A stretch of 62,490 nt of DNA from Bacteroides sp. Its GTDB lineage: Bacteria; Bacteroidota; Bacteroidia; Bacteroidales; Bacteroidaceae. This document shows, piece by piece, positions 18,140 through 26,728 of this stretch (the stretch's first letter is position 1; the number at the start of each line of letters is the position of its first letter). The notes under the pieces were generated by a model that was given only the letters and a program-made list of their open reading frames with translations, was not told where the DNA came from and searched no databases. The stretch is taken from NCBI GenBank assembly GCA_030151885.1, contig JASLCG010000106.1:1-62490 (forward strand), read 5' to 3'. The translations under genes were made by a program, and so were the position numbers.

Positions 18140-18176
18140 AAAAAGGCTTATCAGTTAAATGATAAGCCTTTTTTTA
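18140..18176 (+). terminator. Intrinsic terminator after fumarase
   Basis: A 13-bp perfect stem (AAAAAGGCTTATC at 18140-18152 with GATAAGCCTTTTT at 18161-18173) has an 8-nt loop and a T tract. The A tract on the other side makes it potentially bidirectional. Confidence 0.9.
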
Positions 18177-18431
18177 TTGGTATTCAGTTTAGTTTTGAAA
18201 TTAGTGCAGAGCTATTAGCTAGTGTAATATAAAGCATATCATTAATGTGTAAACTGTATATGATAGACTTGTAAATGGCTTTAATATATGTTTTTTAAAG
18301 CAATGATTTGATTATAATGTAAATCTACAAATCATGGGCAAGTAGTTAAAGAAAGTGTTAATGATTTGGCATAACGAGTTACAATATTAGATAGCTGTCT
18401 AATTCAAGTAACTTGGACATTATAAAAACAA
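18177..18431. other. Intergenic stretch between two terminators, no gene seen
   Basis: About 255 bases lie between the fumarase terminator and the terminator of the exporter operon. There is no convincing ORF, tRNA or repeat. A small 11-bp palindrome (CAAGTAACTTG, near 18406) is present. I see no promoter with both elements, so a small RNA here is unsupported. Confidence 0.4.
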
Positions 18432-18463
18432 AGATAGTTGCTAGACTAAACTAGCAACTATCT
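18425..18463 (-). terminator. Intrinsic terminator of the TolC-HlyD-ABC2 operon
   Basis: A perfect 13-bp stem (18432-18444 with 18451-18463, arm AGATAGTTGCTAG), loop of 6 nt, is followed on the minus strand by TTGTTTTTATA. It lies immediately after the stop of the last permease. Confidence 0.85.
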
Positions 18464-18465
18464 AT

Positions 18466-19713
18466 CTATTTTCTTAAAGATGTTTTAGCTTTCATCTCTT
18501 TATACTTTTTAATAACTCGTTTTCGGTAAGCAATAATTTGGTATCTGTAAATAAAAAACGTAAATATAAAATAGACACCAGTTTGTATCCATAAAGCTTT
18601 ATACTCGTATGAAACTTCATACAGGTCGGCTCCCATACTATTTAATGCAACATACCCCTTAATACCAAATGTAGAAGGAAATAAATGAAAGAAGTATTTC
18701 CAAAAGGTAGGGACATTAGATAAGGGCCAGGATATACCCGAGCCAAAAAGAAGTACTATTGAGGTAAATACAAATATCAACAAACCACTTTCTTTGTCTT
18801 TAACAATAGCAGAAACCGTCATAGAGAAGAAGGTACAAGCAGCTAAATATGGAATTATAAATAATATAACATTTCCAGGATTACCTATGTGTGGTAAGCT
18901 AAATAACCATGGAACTATTATTACTACGTAAAAAGCTAGCATAATGCATATCATATAGTAGGATAAGCCTTTACCTAACACAATTCTTAGAGTACCCATA
19001 TAATGTTTGTTGGTTGGAATTAGACTATGAAATCTGTTTTCCTCTCTATTACTTCCCGATATGACAGACATTCCTAATAATATAGATTGCTGAATAATAA
19101 GAATAAGTACAGCAGGTATAAGATAGGATGCCATTCCATTTGCAGGGTTATACAGAGCCACCTCTTCATATTGTATAGGGTATGCAGAAAGTTCATCTTC
19201 ACGTTTTGTTGTATTGCCCGATAGAGCAATTTTAATATCCTTATTCATGTCTAAAGAGACAGCAGTGGTAGATGATACTAGACCTTTATAGTATAGAATA
19301 CCGCTCATATCACAAAGAACAGATATTTGAGTCGTTTTTCCTTGGTTTAACTGTTTGCTAAAATCAGAAGGTATTACAATTATTCCATACGCCTCTTGTA
19401 GTCTTACCAACTCTTTAGCCTCTTCTATATCTGTGCAGTGAGCTACAATTTTAACGTCGGGTGTAGAGTTTACTTTTCGAATAAACTCTCTACTCAATTT
19501 CGAGTTAGATTTATCTATGACAACAGCAGGAATGTGTCTTATAACTTCGTTGGTATAAATATATGCATAAGTGATAGGGTAAAAAAGTGGAAGCATTATG
19601 AAGAAAGTCAATACAGCTTGATTCCTAAATATGGAGCGTATCTCTTTTTTCCAAATATAGAACAAGTCATATGTTCCTCTTTTTATTCTGTTTTTTAAAG
19701 ATTCGTTTTTCAT
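18466..19713 (-). CDS. ABC-2 type transporter permease (distal)
   Basis: This 415-residue permease has one N-terminal transmembrane segment (about 33-52), a large extracytoplasmic domain (about 55-215), and five further hydrophobic segments from about 220 to 395. That is the YhhJ/YbhR-like layout of ABC-2 exporters. There is no Walker A or B motif, so it needs an ATPase from elsewhere. It overlaps the preceding permease by one base (TAATG), indicating translational coupling and a heterodimeric channel. The substrate is unknown; family members export drugs, lipids or peptides through a periplasm-spanning complex. Confidence 0.88.
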   Translation of the reverse strand: MKNESLKNRIKRGTYDLFYIWKKEIRSIFRNQAVLTFFIMLPLFYPITYAYIYTNEVIRHIPAVVIDKSNSKLSREFIRKVNSTPDVKIVAHCTDIEEAKELVRLQEAYGIIVIPSDFSKQLNQGKTTQISVLCDMSGILYYKGLVSSTTAVSLDMNKDIKIALSGNTTKREDELSAYPIQYEEVALYNPANGMASYLIPAVLILIIQQSILLGMSVISGSNREENRFHSLIPTNKHYMGTLRIVLGKGLSYYMICIMLAFYVVIIVPWLFSLPHIGNPGNVILFIIPYLAACTFFSMTVSAIVKDKESGLLIFVFTSIVLLFGSGISWPLSNVPTFWKYFFHLFPSTFGIKGYVALNSMGADLYEVSYEYKALWIQTGVYFIFTFFIYRYQIIAYRKRVIKKYKEMKAKTSLRK

Positions 19714-20894
19714 TATGGCATATGTTTAAAATTTAGTAAAGCGAACTTTAATCTTTTTAATACTAAAAAAGGAAGCAGAATAAAAATCAGTAATGCAAAG
19801 TAACTAGTCCAGCCATATATTATTGAGTTCCCATTAAGAGCTTGATTTACATAAAGAATAAAGTAGTGTCTTAGTGGGAATAATCTTGCGAGTCCTTGAA
19901 GTCCGCTGCTCATAGCTAAAATAGGGAATGTAAACCCTGTAATAGAGAATGATAAAACCCCCCATAAAGAAGCCATACTCAAAGATAATCTTAGGACTGG
20001 AATCATAGCTACAATAAATATTCCTAATCCTTGTGTTGCAAAAATCAGCATAACCATTGCTAAGAACATAGGTAAGTACCCGCTGTTGCATGGGAACTTC
20101 ATTATACCATATAAATAGGATAGTATAAAAGCTCCAACTGCGATCCATACAACTGTCTGAGGAATTAGTTTACCCCACAAAGCTGTCCATATAGACCCAT
20201 TAGCTTGTTCTATCCATTTTTTAGCAGTTTGTTCTTTAATTTCTACTCCTATGGTGTAAACAGTAATTAAAAGTACCATTAATGCCAATACTCCAGGCAC
20301 TAAGGTGTTTGATAGATAAACAGAGTAGTTAACCCATGGGTTATTAAGAGGTACAGCATCGATCTCAATAGGTTTTAGTGTTGAAGCTATTTGTTGGATT
20401 GATGCCCCTTTCGCTAGTAAAACATTCATGGTTACTCCAGCAGAAGCAAGCTCACTCATCATTTTCATATCTTTAAACAGCAGAGAAGCTGCAATAAGGT
20501 ATGAATCATTGGTATAAAATGAGAGAGTTGGTTGCAACATACTTTGTGCATCTTTTGCTAGATTACGTGGAATATAGAAGAATCCATAAATTTCTCCTTT
20601 TTGAAGTGCTTTTCGTGCTTCTGCAAAATCAACAAAATAAGAGGTAATCTCTGCTTGTTGAAAAGAGTTCAAGTTTCTACTAATGCTTCTTGAAATGGGA
20701 GAGTGGTCTAAGTCAACAATACCCATAGGTAGATTATTCGGTAGCCCTTCACTCATTAAAGTTGTGAAGAAAAGTGTTGAGAATAAGGGGGCTATAATCA
20801 TACAAAAAAGAAACAGAGGCCTGTTTGTAAGCCTTCTGATTTCTCGTTTAATGACAGCTTTTAACCCATATCCATCATGCTTATTTGTACTCAT
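19713..20894 (-). CDS. ABC-2 type transporter permease (proximal)
   Basis: A 393-residue permease of the same family: an N-terminal transmembrane helix (about 28-47), an extracytoplasmic domain (about 50-200), and a C-terminal membrane block (about 205-385). Its gene follows the HlyD-like adaptor by 6 nt and overlaps the next permease by one base. The pair would form the inner-membrane part of a tripartite exporter. No ATPase domain is fused and none is encoded nearby. Confidence 0.88.
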   Translation of the reverse strand: MSTNKHDGYGLKAVIKREIRRLTNRPLFLFCMIIAPLFSTLFFTTLMSEGLPNNLPMGIVDLDHSPISRSISRNLNSFQQAEITSYFVDFAEARKALQKGEIYGFFYIPRNLAKDAQSMLQPTLSFYTNDSYLIAASLLFKDMKMMSELASAGVTMNVLLAKGASIQQIASTLKPIEIDAVPLNNPWVNYSVYLSNTLVPGVLALMVLLITVYTIGVEIKEQTAKKWIEQANGSIWTALWGKLIPQTVVWIAVGAFILSYLYGIMKFPCNSGYLPMFLAMVMLIFATQGLGIFIVAMIPVLRLSLSMASLWGVLSFSITGFTFPILAMSSGLQGLARLFPLRHYFILYVNQALNGNSIIYGWTSYFALLIFILLPFLVLKRLKFALLNFKHMP

Positions 20895-20900
20895 CTTAGA

Positions 20901-21899
20901 TTATTGTTTCTTTAGATAGATGACGCTCATTCCTGGTCTTAATGCAGGAATACTCTCTTGTGGTATTGCTTTTACTTCAAAAGTTTTCAAGTCGTATTGA
21001 CCTGTTGTTTTTGTAGCTTTCCAAGCAGCATAAGTACCAATGTCTTTTATGTAGCTTACTTTTAGTTTTACTTCTTTATTATTAATTGCTGGTATAAATG
21101 CTTTAAACTCTTCTCCTACAGTAAGACCACTAAGTAGATCTTCTCTAACACTAAAGCTTACCCACATATCGTCCATAATTGCTACATTCATAATAGGAGC
21201 ACCTGTGCCTACAAGTTCACCTATTTGTGGGAAGATTTCAGTAACTTCTCCTGGAAGTTGAGCTATTAGGAATGTTTCTTTGATATAAGATTCAACCTCT
21301 GCAATTGCGCTTTTAGCCTGATTTACTAAGGCATCAGTAGCTTCTTTATCTTCAACTTGAGCTCCATTAACAGCCATATCATATTGTGCTTTTGCAGCTT
21401 TTTCAGTTGCAATAGCAGCATCTCTTTGTGCAGTAACCTCATCTAGTTTTTGTGTAGGTAGCACTCCTTTTTCATGTAGGTTATAGACTCTAGTATAAGA
21501 CTTCTCCATTACAACTACCCCTGCTTTAGCTTTTTGCCACATCTCATAAAGAGTTTGAGTAAGCTCTTTCCTGGTTCCTTTATTGATTTTTTTATTTTGT
21601 GCAGCCACAGCATCTTTTACAGCTTTTACTTGATTGAGTTTAGCTGTTACCTCTGGAGCTTCTAGCACAGCTAAAGTATCTCCTTTTTGTACTTTATCTC
21701 CTTCTTTAACTTTGAATTCAAGAATTCTACCAGGTATTTTACTAGATACTCTATATTCATTTGTTTCAGCCTGCCCTTCAATAATATCAGGACCTTTTTG
21801 TAGCATGAAAAATCCTACAACAGCTACAACAACTATGATAGCTACTAGCGTAAGGAAGGCTAGTAATATATTATTTTTTTGTTCTTTTTCAGTTACCAT
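20901..21899 (-). CDS. HlyD-family periplasmic adaptor (membrane fusion protein)
   Basis: The 332-residue protein has one N-terminal transmembrane anchor (about 11-32), a biotinyl-lipoyl half-motif (SSKIPGRILEFKVKEGDKVQKG, about 48-70), a helical hairpin rich in Ala, Lys and Glu (about 78-195), and beta-barrel domains to the C-terminus. It links the inner-membrane permeases to the TolC-like channel. It lies between the TolC gene (24-nt gap) and the first permease (6-nt gap). Confidence 0.92.
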   Translation of the reverse strand: MVTEKEQKNNILLAFLTLVAIIVVVAVVGFFMLQKGPDIIEGQAETNEYRVSSKIPGRILEFKVKEGDKVQKGDTLAVLEAPEVTAKLNQVKAVKDAVAAQNKKINKGTRKELTQTLYEMWQKAKAGVVVMEKSYTRVYNLHEKGVLPTQKLDEVTAQRDAAIATEKAAKAQYDMAVNGAQVEDKEATDALVNQAKSAIAEVESYIKETFLIAQLPGEVTEIFPQIGELVGTGAPIMNVAIMDDMWVSFSVREDLLSGLTVGEEFKAFIPAINNKEVKLKVSYIKDIGTYAAWKATKTTGQYDLKTFEVKAIPQESIPALRPGMSVIYLKKQ

Positions 21900-21923
21900 A
21901 TTTATAAGAGATTATTGTCGTTA

Positions 21924-23384
21924 TTATTTTGTTAGAGTTCCAATTGCTTTTTGGAAGTAAACATTAGTTAGTTTAATATCTAGTTGGGCATCTATCTTTT
22001 CAGATTGAGCAGAAAGCCAGTTTGTATGAGCTTCTAGTACAATATTTGAAGGGATAACACCTTCTTCAAACCCATAGGTTGCATAATCTAGATTTTCTTG
22101 TGCCTTTTCCATGTTTTTTTGAGCCATAGCCATTTTTTTAGAAGCCTCATTTACTTTGAATGCAGCTTGGTTAATTTGCAGTTCAATTTTTTCTTTTACC
22201 TCTTCTAGTTCATACTCAGCAATTTTTGCTTCAACATGGGCTGCTTTTGTCTTGTAAATATGTTCTCCCCAATTTAAAATAGGGACTTTAACAGCTATAC
22301 CTACATTCCAATTTCCTCTGAACTTATTTTCAAAACCATTATATAGTGCAGGGTTTGTTACTACATAATTCCCCATAAGTGCAACTTGAGGTAGATAAAC
22401 AGATCTACTGATTTTAGCTTTTTGATGAAAAATTTGCGTAGCGTATTCTAGTCCTCTTATTTCAGGCCTACTACTAAGCGCAATCCTTAAGTTGTAATTG
22501 GTATTAATAGGAGTAGTTGGGAAATCTTGAATCTCTTCGTCAGCTAGTTTAAGGTTAGAGCTTATTTCTAGTCCACATATTTGGCAAAGTAGCATTTTAG
22601 ATAGCACAAGACCATCGTTAACTTTAGTAAGCATCATCTCTGCCTCATTAACTTTTACATTAATTGCTAGTCCATCTGCTTTGGTTGCCAATCCCTCTTC
22701 TATTAAACTTTGTACATCAGCATTTAACTTATTTAGTAAGTCTAAAAACTGTTCTGCTAGAATCTTTTTATTGACAAGAGAAATTACCATCCAGTAGGTT
22801 TCATCAACAGATAATATTACATTCTGTAACTCTAAATTACTACTTTCTGTAGCAATCTTTTCTGCAAACTTTGTTATTTTATTGTAAGCACGAATCTTGC
22901 CACCCATGTATAATGGTTGAACTAGGGATATTTGACCAAAATAAATATTTCGAGTATCTGTTCTTAATCCTTCAATAATATTGTCTCCAATAAGATTTAG
23001 ATTTGTATATGCATCGTCTCCAATATTTTGAATACTCTCTTTAATGGCAGGAGAGTCTTCTCCTAAGATATCTGCTAGTTGGTATAATCTATCTTTTGAT
23101 TTACCACCAATGCCTTTGAGGTCTTGTTTCACTTCTTTGCTTAAGAGTGAAGCCTCTTTTTGATTTCTGACGTATGCTCCCGTAGCAGAAATCTTTGGTA
23201 AATAACCTGTATATGCGGCTTTCTTAGAGTATTGAGCTGCTTTAATTCTCTCTTTTGATATAAGTACTCCCTTGCTATACTCTAATGCGAGGTCTCTACA
23301 ATTTTCCAGTGTTAAAGCTTCTTGTCCATACAATATAATAGGGCTTAACATGAATAGTAGAGACACGTAGATTAGTCTTTTCAT
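21924..23384 (-). CDS. TolC-family outer-membrane efflux channel
   Basis: The frame is open from 23441, but the signal peptide (MKRLIYVSLLFM..LYGQ) starts at an internal Met whose codon begins at 23384. I chose that start, giving 486 residues. The mature protein opens with EALTLENCRDLALEYSKG, typical of TolC-family proteins, and contains two long helical repeats (REIRGLEYATQIFHQKAKI..; LEEVKEKIELQINQAAFKV). It is the outer-membrane exit duct and first gene of the four-gene exporter operon. Confidence 0.92.
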   Translation of the reverse strand: MKRLIYVSLLFMLSPIILYGQEALTLENCRDLALEYSKGVLISKERIKAAQYSKKAAYTGYLPKISATGAYVRNQKEASLLSKEVKQDLKGIGGKSKDRLYQLADILGEDSPAIKESIQNIGDDAYTNLNLIGDNIIEGLRTDTRNIYFGQISLVQPLYMGGKIRAYNKITKFAEKIATESSNLELQNVILSVDETYWMVISLVNKKILAEQFLDLLNKLNADVQSLIEEGLATKADGLAINVKVNEAEMMLTKVNDGLVLSKMLLCQICGLEISSNLKLADEEIQDFPTTPINTNYNLRIALSSRPEIRGLEYATQIFHQKAKISRSVYLPQVALMGNYVVTNPALYNGFENKFRGNWNVGIAVKVPILNWGEHIYKTKAAHVEAKIAEYELEEVKEKIELQINQAAFKVNEASKKMAMAQKNMEKAQENLDYATYGFEEGVIPSNIVLEAHTNWLSAQSEKIDAQLDIKLTNVYFQKAIGTLTK

Positions 23385-23476
23385 CTTTGTTTTATTGTTA
23401 TTGATAACTAAAATACAGTCTTTACCTAGTACGGTGGTCATGTATTTAATTCAAATAGATAGTAAGTTTTATTTAA

Positions 23477-24355
23477 TTATTTTTTAAAGTTTATAACTTG
23501 TGATCCTATTAATCTTCCATCAGAGAATATGCTTATTCTGTAATCTCCAGAATACAAGAACTCTTCTATATCCCAATATACAATAACTTCTTGTTCTTCG
23601 CCATCATACTCTAAGTACTTTTTAATGGAAAAAGGTAAATCCTTATTTTCGTATTTAAAAGTTTGGCTTTCGTCTTTTGTTAAAATACTTTGGTCTGGTT
23701 TTGTTATTGTTACATAAATAATACGTTCTCCAGTAGGAGCTGTTATATTTTTAGCAATAGTGAATCCAATATGGATTTTCGCAGCATCCTTTATCTTTTT
23801 CGCACTTCTTCCTCTTTGATTTTTTGCGTCGGCCCAGATGTTTGTAGCATCTAGTTGTGCAGCTAAAGTTACTTTTTGGTTCAGTGCCTTTTTTTGTTGA
23901 TTTAAATTACTTATTGTTTTGGAAGCAGAGCTGTATTTTTTTGTTACTTCTGCAATAACTTTTTTCTGCTCTTGGTTTTCTTTATTTAAAGAGTCAATTT
24001 GGTTAATATAGCTTACCATTACCTTGCGTAAAGTGCTTAACTCTTTTTTAAGTCGTCTAATCTCTGTTGCATTATTGCTTTTTACAGACTTTAGCTCTTC
24101 TAGTAATCTTTGTGTTTTAACTTGCTCTCTTTCTAAAAGCACAGCTAGAGAGTCATTAGAAATAGTAAGTTGTAATTCGTCATACTGTTTAGCGAAGCTT
24201 GAATACTCATTTTCAAGGTCTTCCTTATCTAACTCAAATGTCTTAAGGAGCTCTGAATTTGTATTCTTTTCATTCAAAAATAGCACTAGGGTAACTGCTA
24301 CAATTACACCCAAAATAGCGGATAAAAAAATTAGTAACTTTTTGCTCTTTTCCAT
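23477..24355 (-). CDS. Membrane-anchored coiled-coil protein of unknown function
   Basis: The 292-residue protein has one N-terminal transmembrane segment (about 7-27), a long coiled coil (about 32-165) and a C-terminal beta-rich domain (about 180-292). That domain includes a segment beginning GERIIYVTITKPDQSI and ends DYRISIFSDGRLIGSQVINF. The topology is a type II anchor with the coiled coil in the periplasm. It lies 92 nt upstream of the exporter operon on the same strand and has its own candidate -7 box (TATTTTTG, 24391-24384). A functional link to the exporter is possible but unproven; I recognise no named family. Confidence 0.75.
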   Translation of the reverse strand: MEKSKKLLIFLSAILGVIVAVTLVLFLNEKNTNSELLKTFELDKEDLENEYSSFAKQYDELQLTISNDSLAVLLEREQVKTQRLLEELKSVKSNNATEIRRLKKELSTLRKVMVSYINQIDSLNKENQEQKKVIAEVTKKYSSASKTISNLNQQKKALNQKVTLAAQLDATNIWADAKNQRGRSAKKIKDAAKIHIGFTIAKNITAPTGERIIYVTITKPDQSILTKDESQTFKYENKDLPFSIKKYLEYDGEEQEVIVYWDIEEFLYSGDYRISIFSDGRLIGSQVINFKK

Positions 24356-24467
24356 TTTAAATATTATTAACTTTGATCAAATACAAAAATACTCTTTTTT
24401 TATAGATGTAGCTTGACTGTGATGAAAAAAAATTAAGGAAATATTTCTTTAATATAAAATCTAGTGT

Positions 24468-24475
24468 TACATTTG
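24468..24475 (+). promoter_or_regulatory. -7 promoter element of malate dehydrogenase
   Basis: TACATTTG matches TAnnTTTG 68 nt before the mdh start; the implied leader is about 60 nt. The -33 region is weak. Confidence 0.45.
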
Positions 24476-24543
24476 TATTAGACAATAAGGATTATTGTGG
24501 TTGAAATTTTTATTCAAATAATATAATATTAAAACAAATTATT

Positions 24544-25479
24544 ATGTCAAAAGTAACCGTAATAGGTGCAGGTAACGTAGGAGCTACATGTGCCAATGTA
24601 TTAGCGTTTAACGAAGTTGCAGACGAAGTTGTAATGCTTGATGTTAAAGAAGGTGTTTCTGAAGGTAAAGCAATGGATATGATGCAAACAGCACAATTGT
24701 TAGGTTTCGATTCTACAATTGTAGGTTGCACAAATGACTATGCTAAAACTGCAGGTTCTGATGTTATCGTTATTACTTCAGGTCTTCCTCGTAAACCAGG
24801 AATGACTCGTGAAGAGTTAGTAGGTGTTAATGCTAATATTGTTAAAACAGTAGCTGAAAATGCACTTAAACACTCTCCTAATGCTATTCTAGTTATTATA
24901 TCTAATCCAATGGATACAATGACTTACTTAGCTCTTAAAACATTAGGTCTACCTAAAAACCGTATTATTGGTATGGGCGGTGCTCTTGATAGCTCTCGTT
25001 TTAAATACTTCTTATCTCAAGCTTTAGGCTGTAACGCTAATGAAGTAGAAGGTGTTGTTATTGGTGGTCATGGTGATACAACAATGATTCCTTTAACTCG
25101 TTTTGCTACATACAAAGGAATTCCAGTATCAGAGTTTTTATCAAAAGACAAACTAGAAGAAGTAGCTAAATCTACAATGGTAGGTGGTGCAACTCTTACA
25201 GGTCTTCTTGGAACTTCTGCTTGGTATGCTCCAGGTGCTGCAGGTGCTGCTGTAGTTGAATCTATCCTTCATAATCAAGGTAAAATGATTCCTTGTTCAG
25301 TATCTTTAGAAGGTGAATATGGTGAAAACGATATCTGCTGTGGTGTTCCTGTAATCTTAGGACGTAATGGTATTGAAAAAATCGTTGAACTTCCATTAAA
25401 TGCTGAAGAAAAAGAACTTTTCAAAGCAAGTGCAGCAGCTGTACGTAAAGTTAATGGTAACTTAGGTGATTTAATCTAA
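24544..25479 (+). CDS. mdh: Malate dehydrogenase (NAD-dependent, LDH-like type)
   Basis: The enzyme interconverts oxaloacetate and malate with NAD(H); in fermenting Bacteroidales it supplies malate for the fumarate/succinate branch together with the fumarase at 16474. The Rossmann motif GAGNVGA (8-14) is followed by the acidic NAD-selective residue in MLDVKEG near 40. Substrate-site residues lie in SNPMDTMTY near 120, and the catalytic His176 is in GGHGDT. The 311-residue length is normal. The usual GVLDS segment reads GGALDSSRF here. Codon use is highly biased, consistent with high expression. A strong terminator follows. Confidence 0.95.
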   Translation: MSKVTVIGAGNVGATCANVLAFNEVADEVVMLDVKEGVSEGKAMDMMQTAQLLGFDSTIVGCTNDYAKTAGSDVIVITSGLPRKPGMTREELVGVNANIVKTVAENALKHSPNAILVIISNPMDTMTYLALKTLGLPKNRIIGMGGALDSSRFKYFLSQALGCNANEVEGVVIGGHGDTTMIPLTRFATYKGIPVSEFLSKDKLEEVAKSTMVGGATLTGLLGTSAWYAPGAAGAAVVESILHNQGKMIPCSVSLEGEYGENDICCGVPVILGRNGIEKIVELPLNAEEKELFKASAAAVRKVNGNLGDLI

Positions 25480-25502
25480 TCTAAGATTTAAAAATATATT
25501 TG

Positions 25503-25540
25503 AAAGGGTGTTGAGGCTATTACTCAACACCCTTTTTTAT
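25503..25540 (+). terminator. Intrinsic terminator after mdh
   Basis: A perfect 13-bp stem (AAAGGGTGTTGAG at 25503-25515 with CTCAACACCCTTT at 25523-25535) with a 7-nt loop and a T tract. Confidence 0.9.
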
Positions 25541-25595
25541 GCTTAAATATTTAAGCATAACGATAAGTCCACTTTTAGACCTAGAGATAGGTGAA

Positions 25596-25674
25596 GTATG
25601 TTGCCGACGAACCTGGTGTATGTTGCCGACATACTTTAGTCTTGTCGGCAATGTAGGTGAGTCTTGTCGGCAAT
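25596..25674. repeat. Nested cluster of GTTGCCGAC / GTCGGCAA repeats
   Basis: Two direct copies of GTATGTTGCCGAC (25596-25608 and 25618-25630) are followed by two copies of the inverse form GTCTTGTCGGCAAT (25639-25652 and 25661-25674). Both pairs have a 22-nt period. The inner copies form a 9-bp inverted repeat (25623-25631 with 25643-25651) and the outer copies an 8-bp one (25601-25608 with 25666-25673), so the whole can fold as a nested hairpin. It lies between two convergent genes. Function is unknown; intergenic repeat element or protein-binding array are both possible. Confidence 0.8.
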
Positions 25675-25760
25675 AAACAGCTTTCTCCTTGTAGAGATTA
25701 GAAAAAATAGTTAAAAAATAGCTTGAATGGTCTTAGTCTGGGCAGAGTAAAGATGTTTAA

Positions 25761-26627
25761 CTATCTTTTATCGGCACCCCAGAGTAATTTATCACGAAGA
25801 GTATCGTAAAAAAGGTGATTTTTACGCTTAATAATCTTAACAGTATGGTCTGCTTTTTTAATTCTTAAAGTGGTCTTTTCACTAAATGGATAACTAACTC
25901 CATCGATAGATACCAAAAAATTATGGCTTCTACTTTTAATTTGAAGTTGTACCTCAACATTATCTCGTATTACGAAAGGTCTCACATTTAAGCTGTGAGG
26001 AGCAATGGGGGTAATCAATAACGTTTGAGAATTTGGCTCAATAATAGGGCCACCAACACTCAAGGAATATGCTGTAGAGCCTGTAGGTGTACATATTATT
26101 AACCCGTCAGATTGATAGGTAGATAGGTAAGAGTGGTCAACATGAGTCTCTATTGAAAGCATAGATGCATCATCTCTCTTAAGAATTGCTATTTCGTTTA
26201 GTGCATACGGTTTCTGAATGTTAGTATTATTACAAACCAGTTGTAATACACATCTATTCTCTATAGTAAAGTTTCCTGTATAAATATCATCTAAAATATC
26301 ATCAATTTCGAAAGGAGAATTGTTAGCAATAAACCCTAATCTTCCAGTATTAATACCAATAATAGGAATTTCTTTATTTCCAACGTATCTTGCAGCATTA
26401 AGAAAAGTGCCATCGCCACCAACACTAATAACAACGTCTGCACAAAAATCCATATTCTCAAAAATTTCGAGATTATGTATCTTTAGCTGGAGGGCTTTGA
26501 GTTCAGATTCGTAATAATCTTTACATATCTTAATTGTAGCTCCTCTTTCTTGTAATGCGTTGATTAAGTTTGTGGTATAAATAATTTTATCACCTTGATA
26601 ACTATTCCCTATGATGGCAAATTCCAT
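25761..26627 (-). CDS. nadK: NAD kinase
   Basis: NadK phosphorylates NAD to NADP, the only route to NADP in the cell. The diagnostic GGDGTF motif is at residues 70-75. The second conserved block, with NEIAILKRD and then SDGLIICTPTGSTAYSLSVGGP, follows in the C-terminal beta domain. The 288-residue length is normal. It is transcribed divergently from pdxJ and convergently with mdh. Confidence 0.95.
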   Translation of the reverse strand: MEFAIIGNSYQGDKIIYTTNLINALQERGATIKICKDYYESELKALQLKIHNLEIFENMDFCADVVISVGGDGTFLNAARYVGNKEIPIIGINTGRLGFIANNSPFEIDDILDDIYTGNFTIENRCVLQLVCNNTNIQKPYALNEIAILKRDDASMLSIETHVDHSYLSTYQSDGLIICTPTGSTAYSLSVGGPIIEPNSQTLLITPIAPHSLNVRPFVIRDNVEVQLQIKSRSHNFLVSIDGVSYPFSEKTTLRIKKADHTVKIIKRKNHLFYDTLRDKLLWGADKR

Positions 26628-26698
26628 AATTTAAAGATCTTATGTTTGCAAAAATGCTATTTTTTTTTCTATTTATATATTCTTATCACTAATATTTG

Positions 26699-26706
26699 TA
26701 ATTTTG
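26699..26706 (+). promoter_or_regulatory. -7 promoter element of the pdxJ operon
   Basis: TAATTTTG matches TAnnTTTG 22 nt before pdxJ. It would drive the long pdxJ-exbBD-tonB-DJ-1-ispD-recG run. No clear -33 element is seen. Confidence 0.45.
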
Positions 26707-26728
26707 TCTAAAACAAAAACTATACAGG

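Noticed and set aside
18177..18431. Possible small RNA gene between two terminators
   Set aside because: I found no promoter with -33 and -7 elements and no own terminator; flanking terminators belong to neighbouring genes.
23385..23441. N-terminal extension of the TolC-like protein
   Set aside because: The signal peptide begins at the internal Met (23384); the 19 upstream residues would place a polar segment ahead of it.
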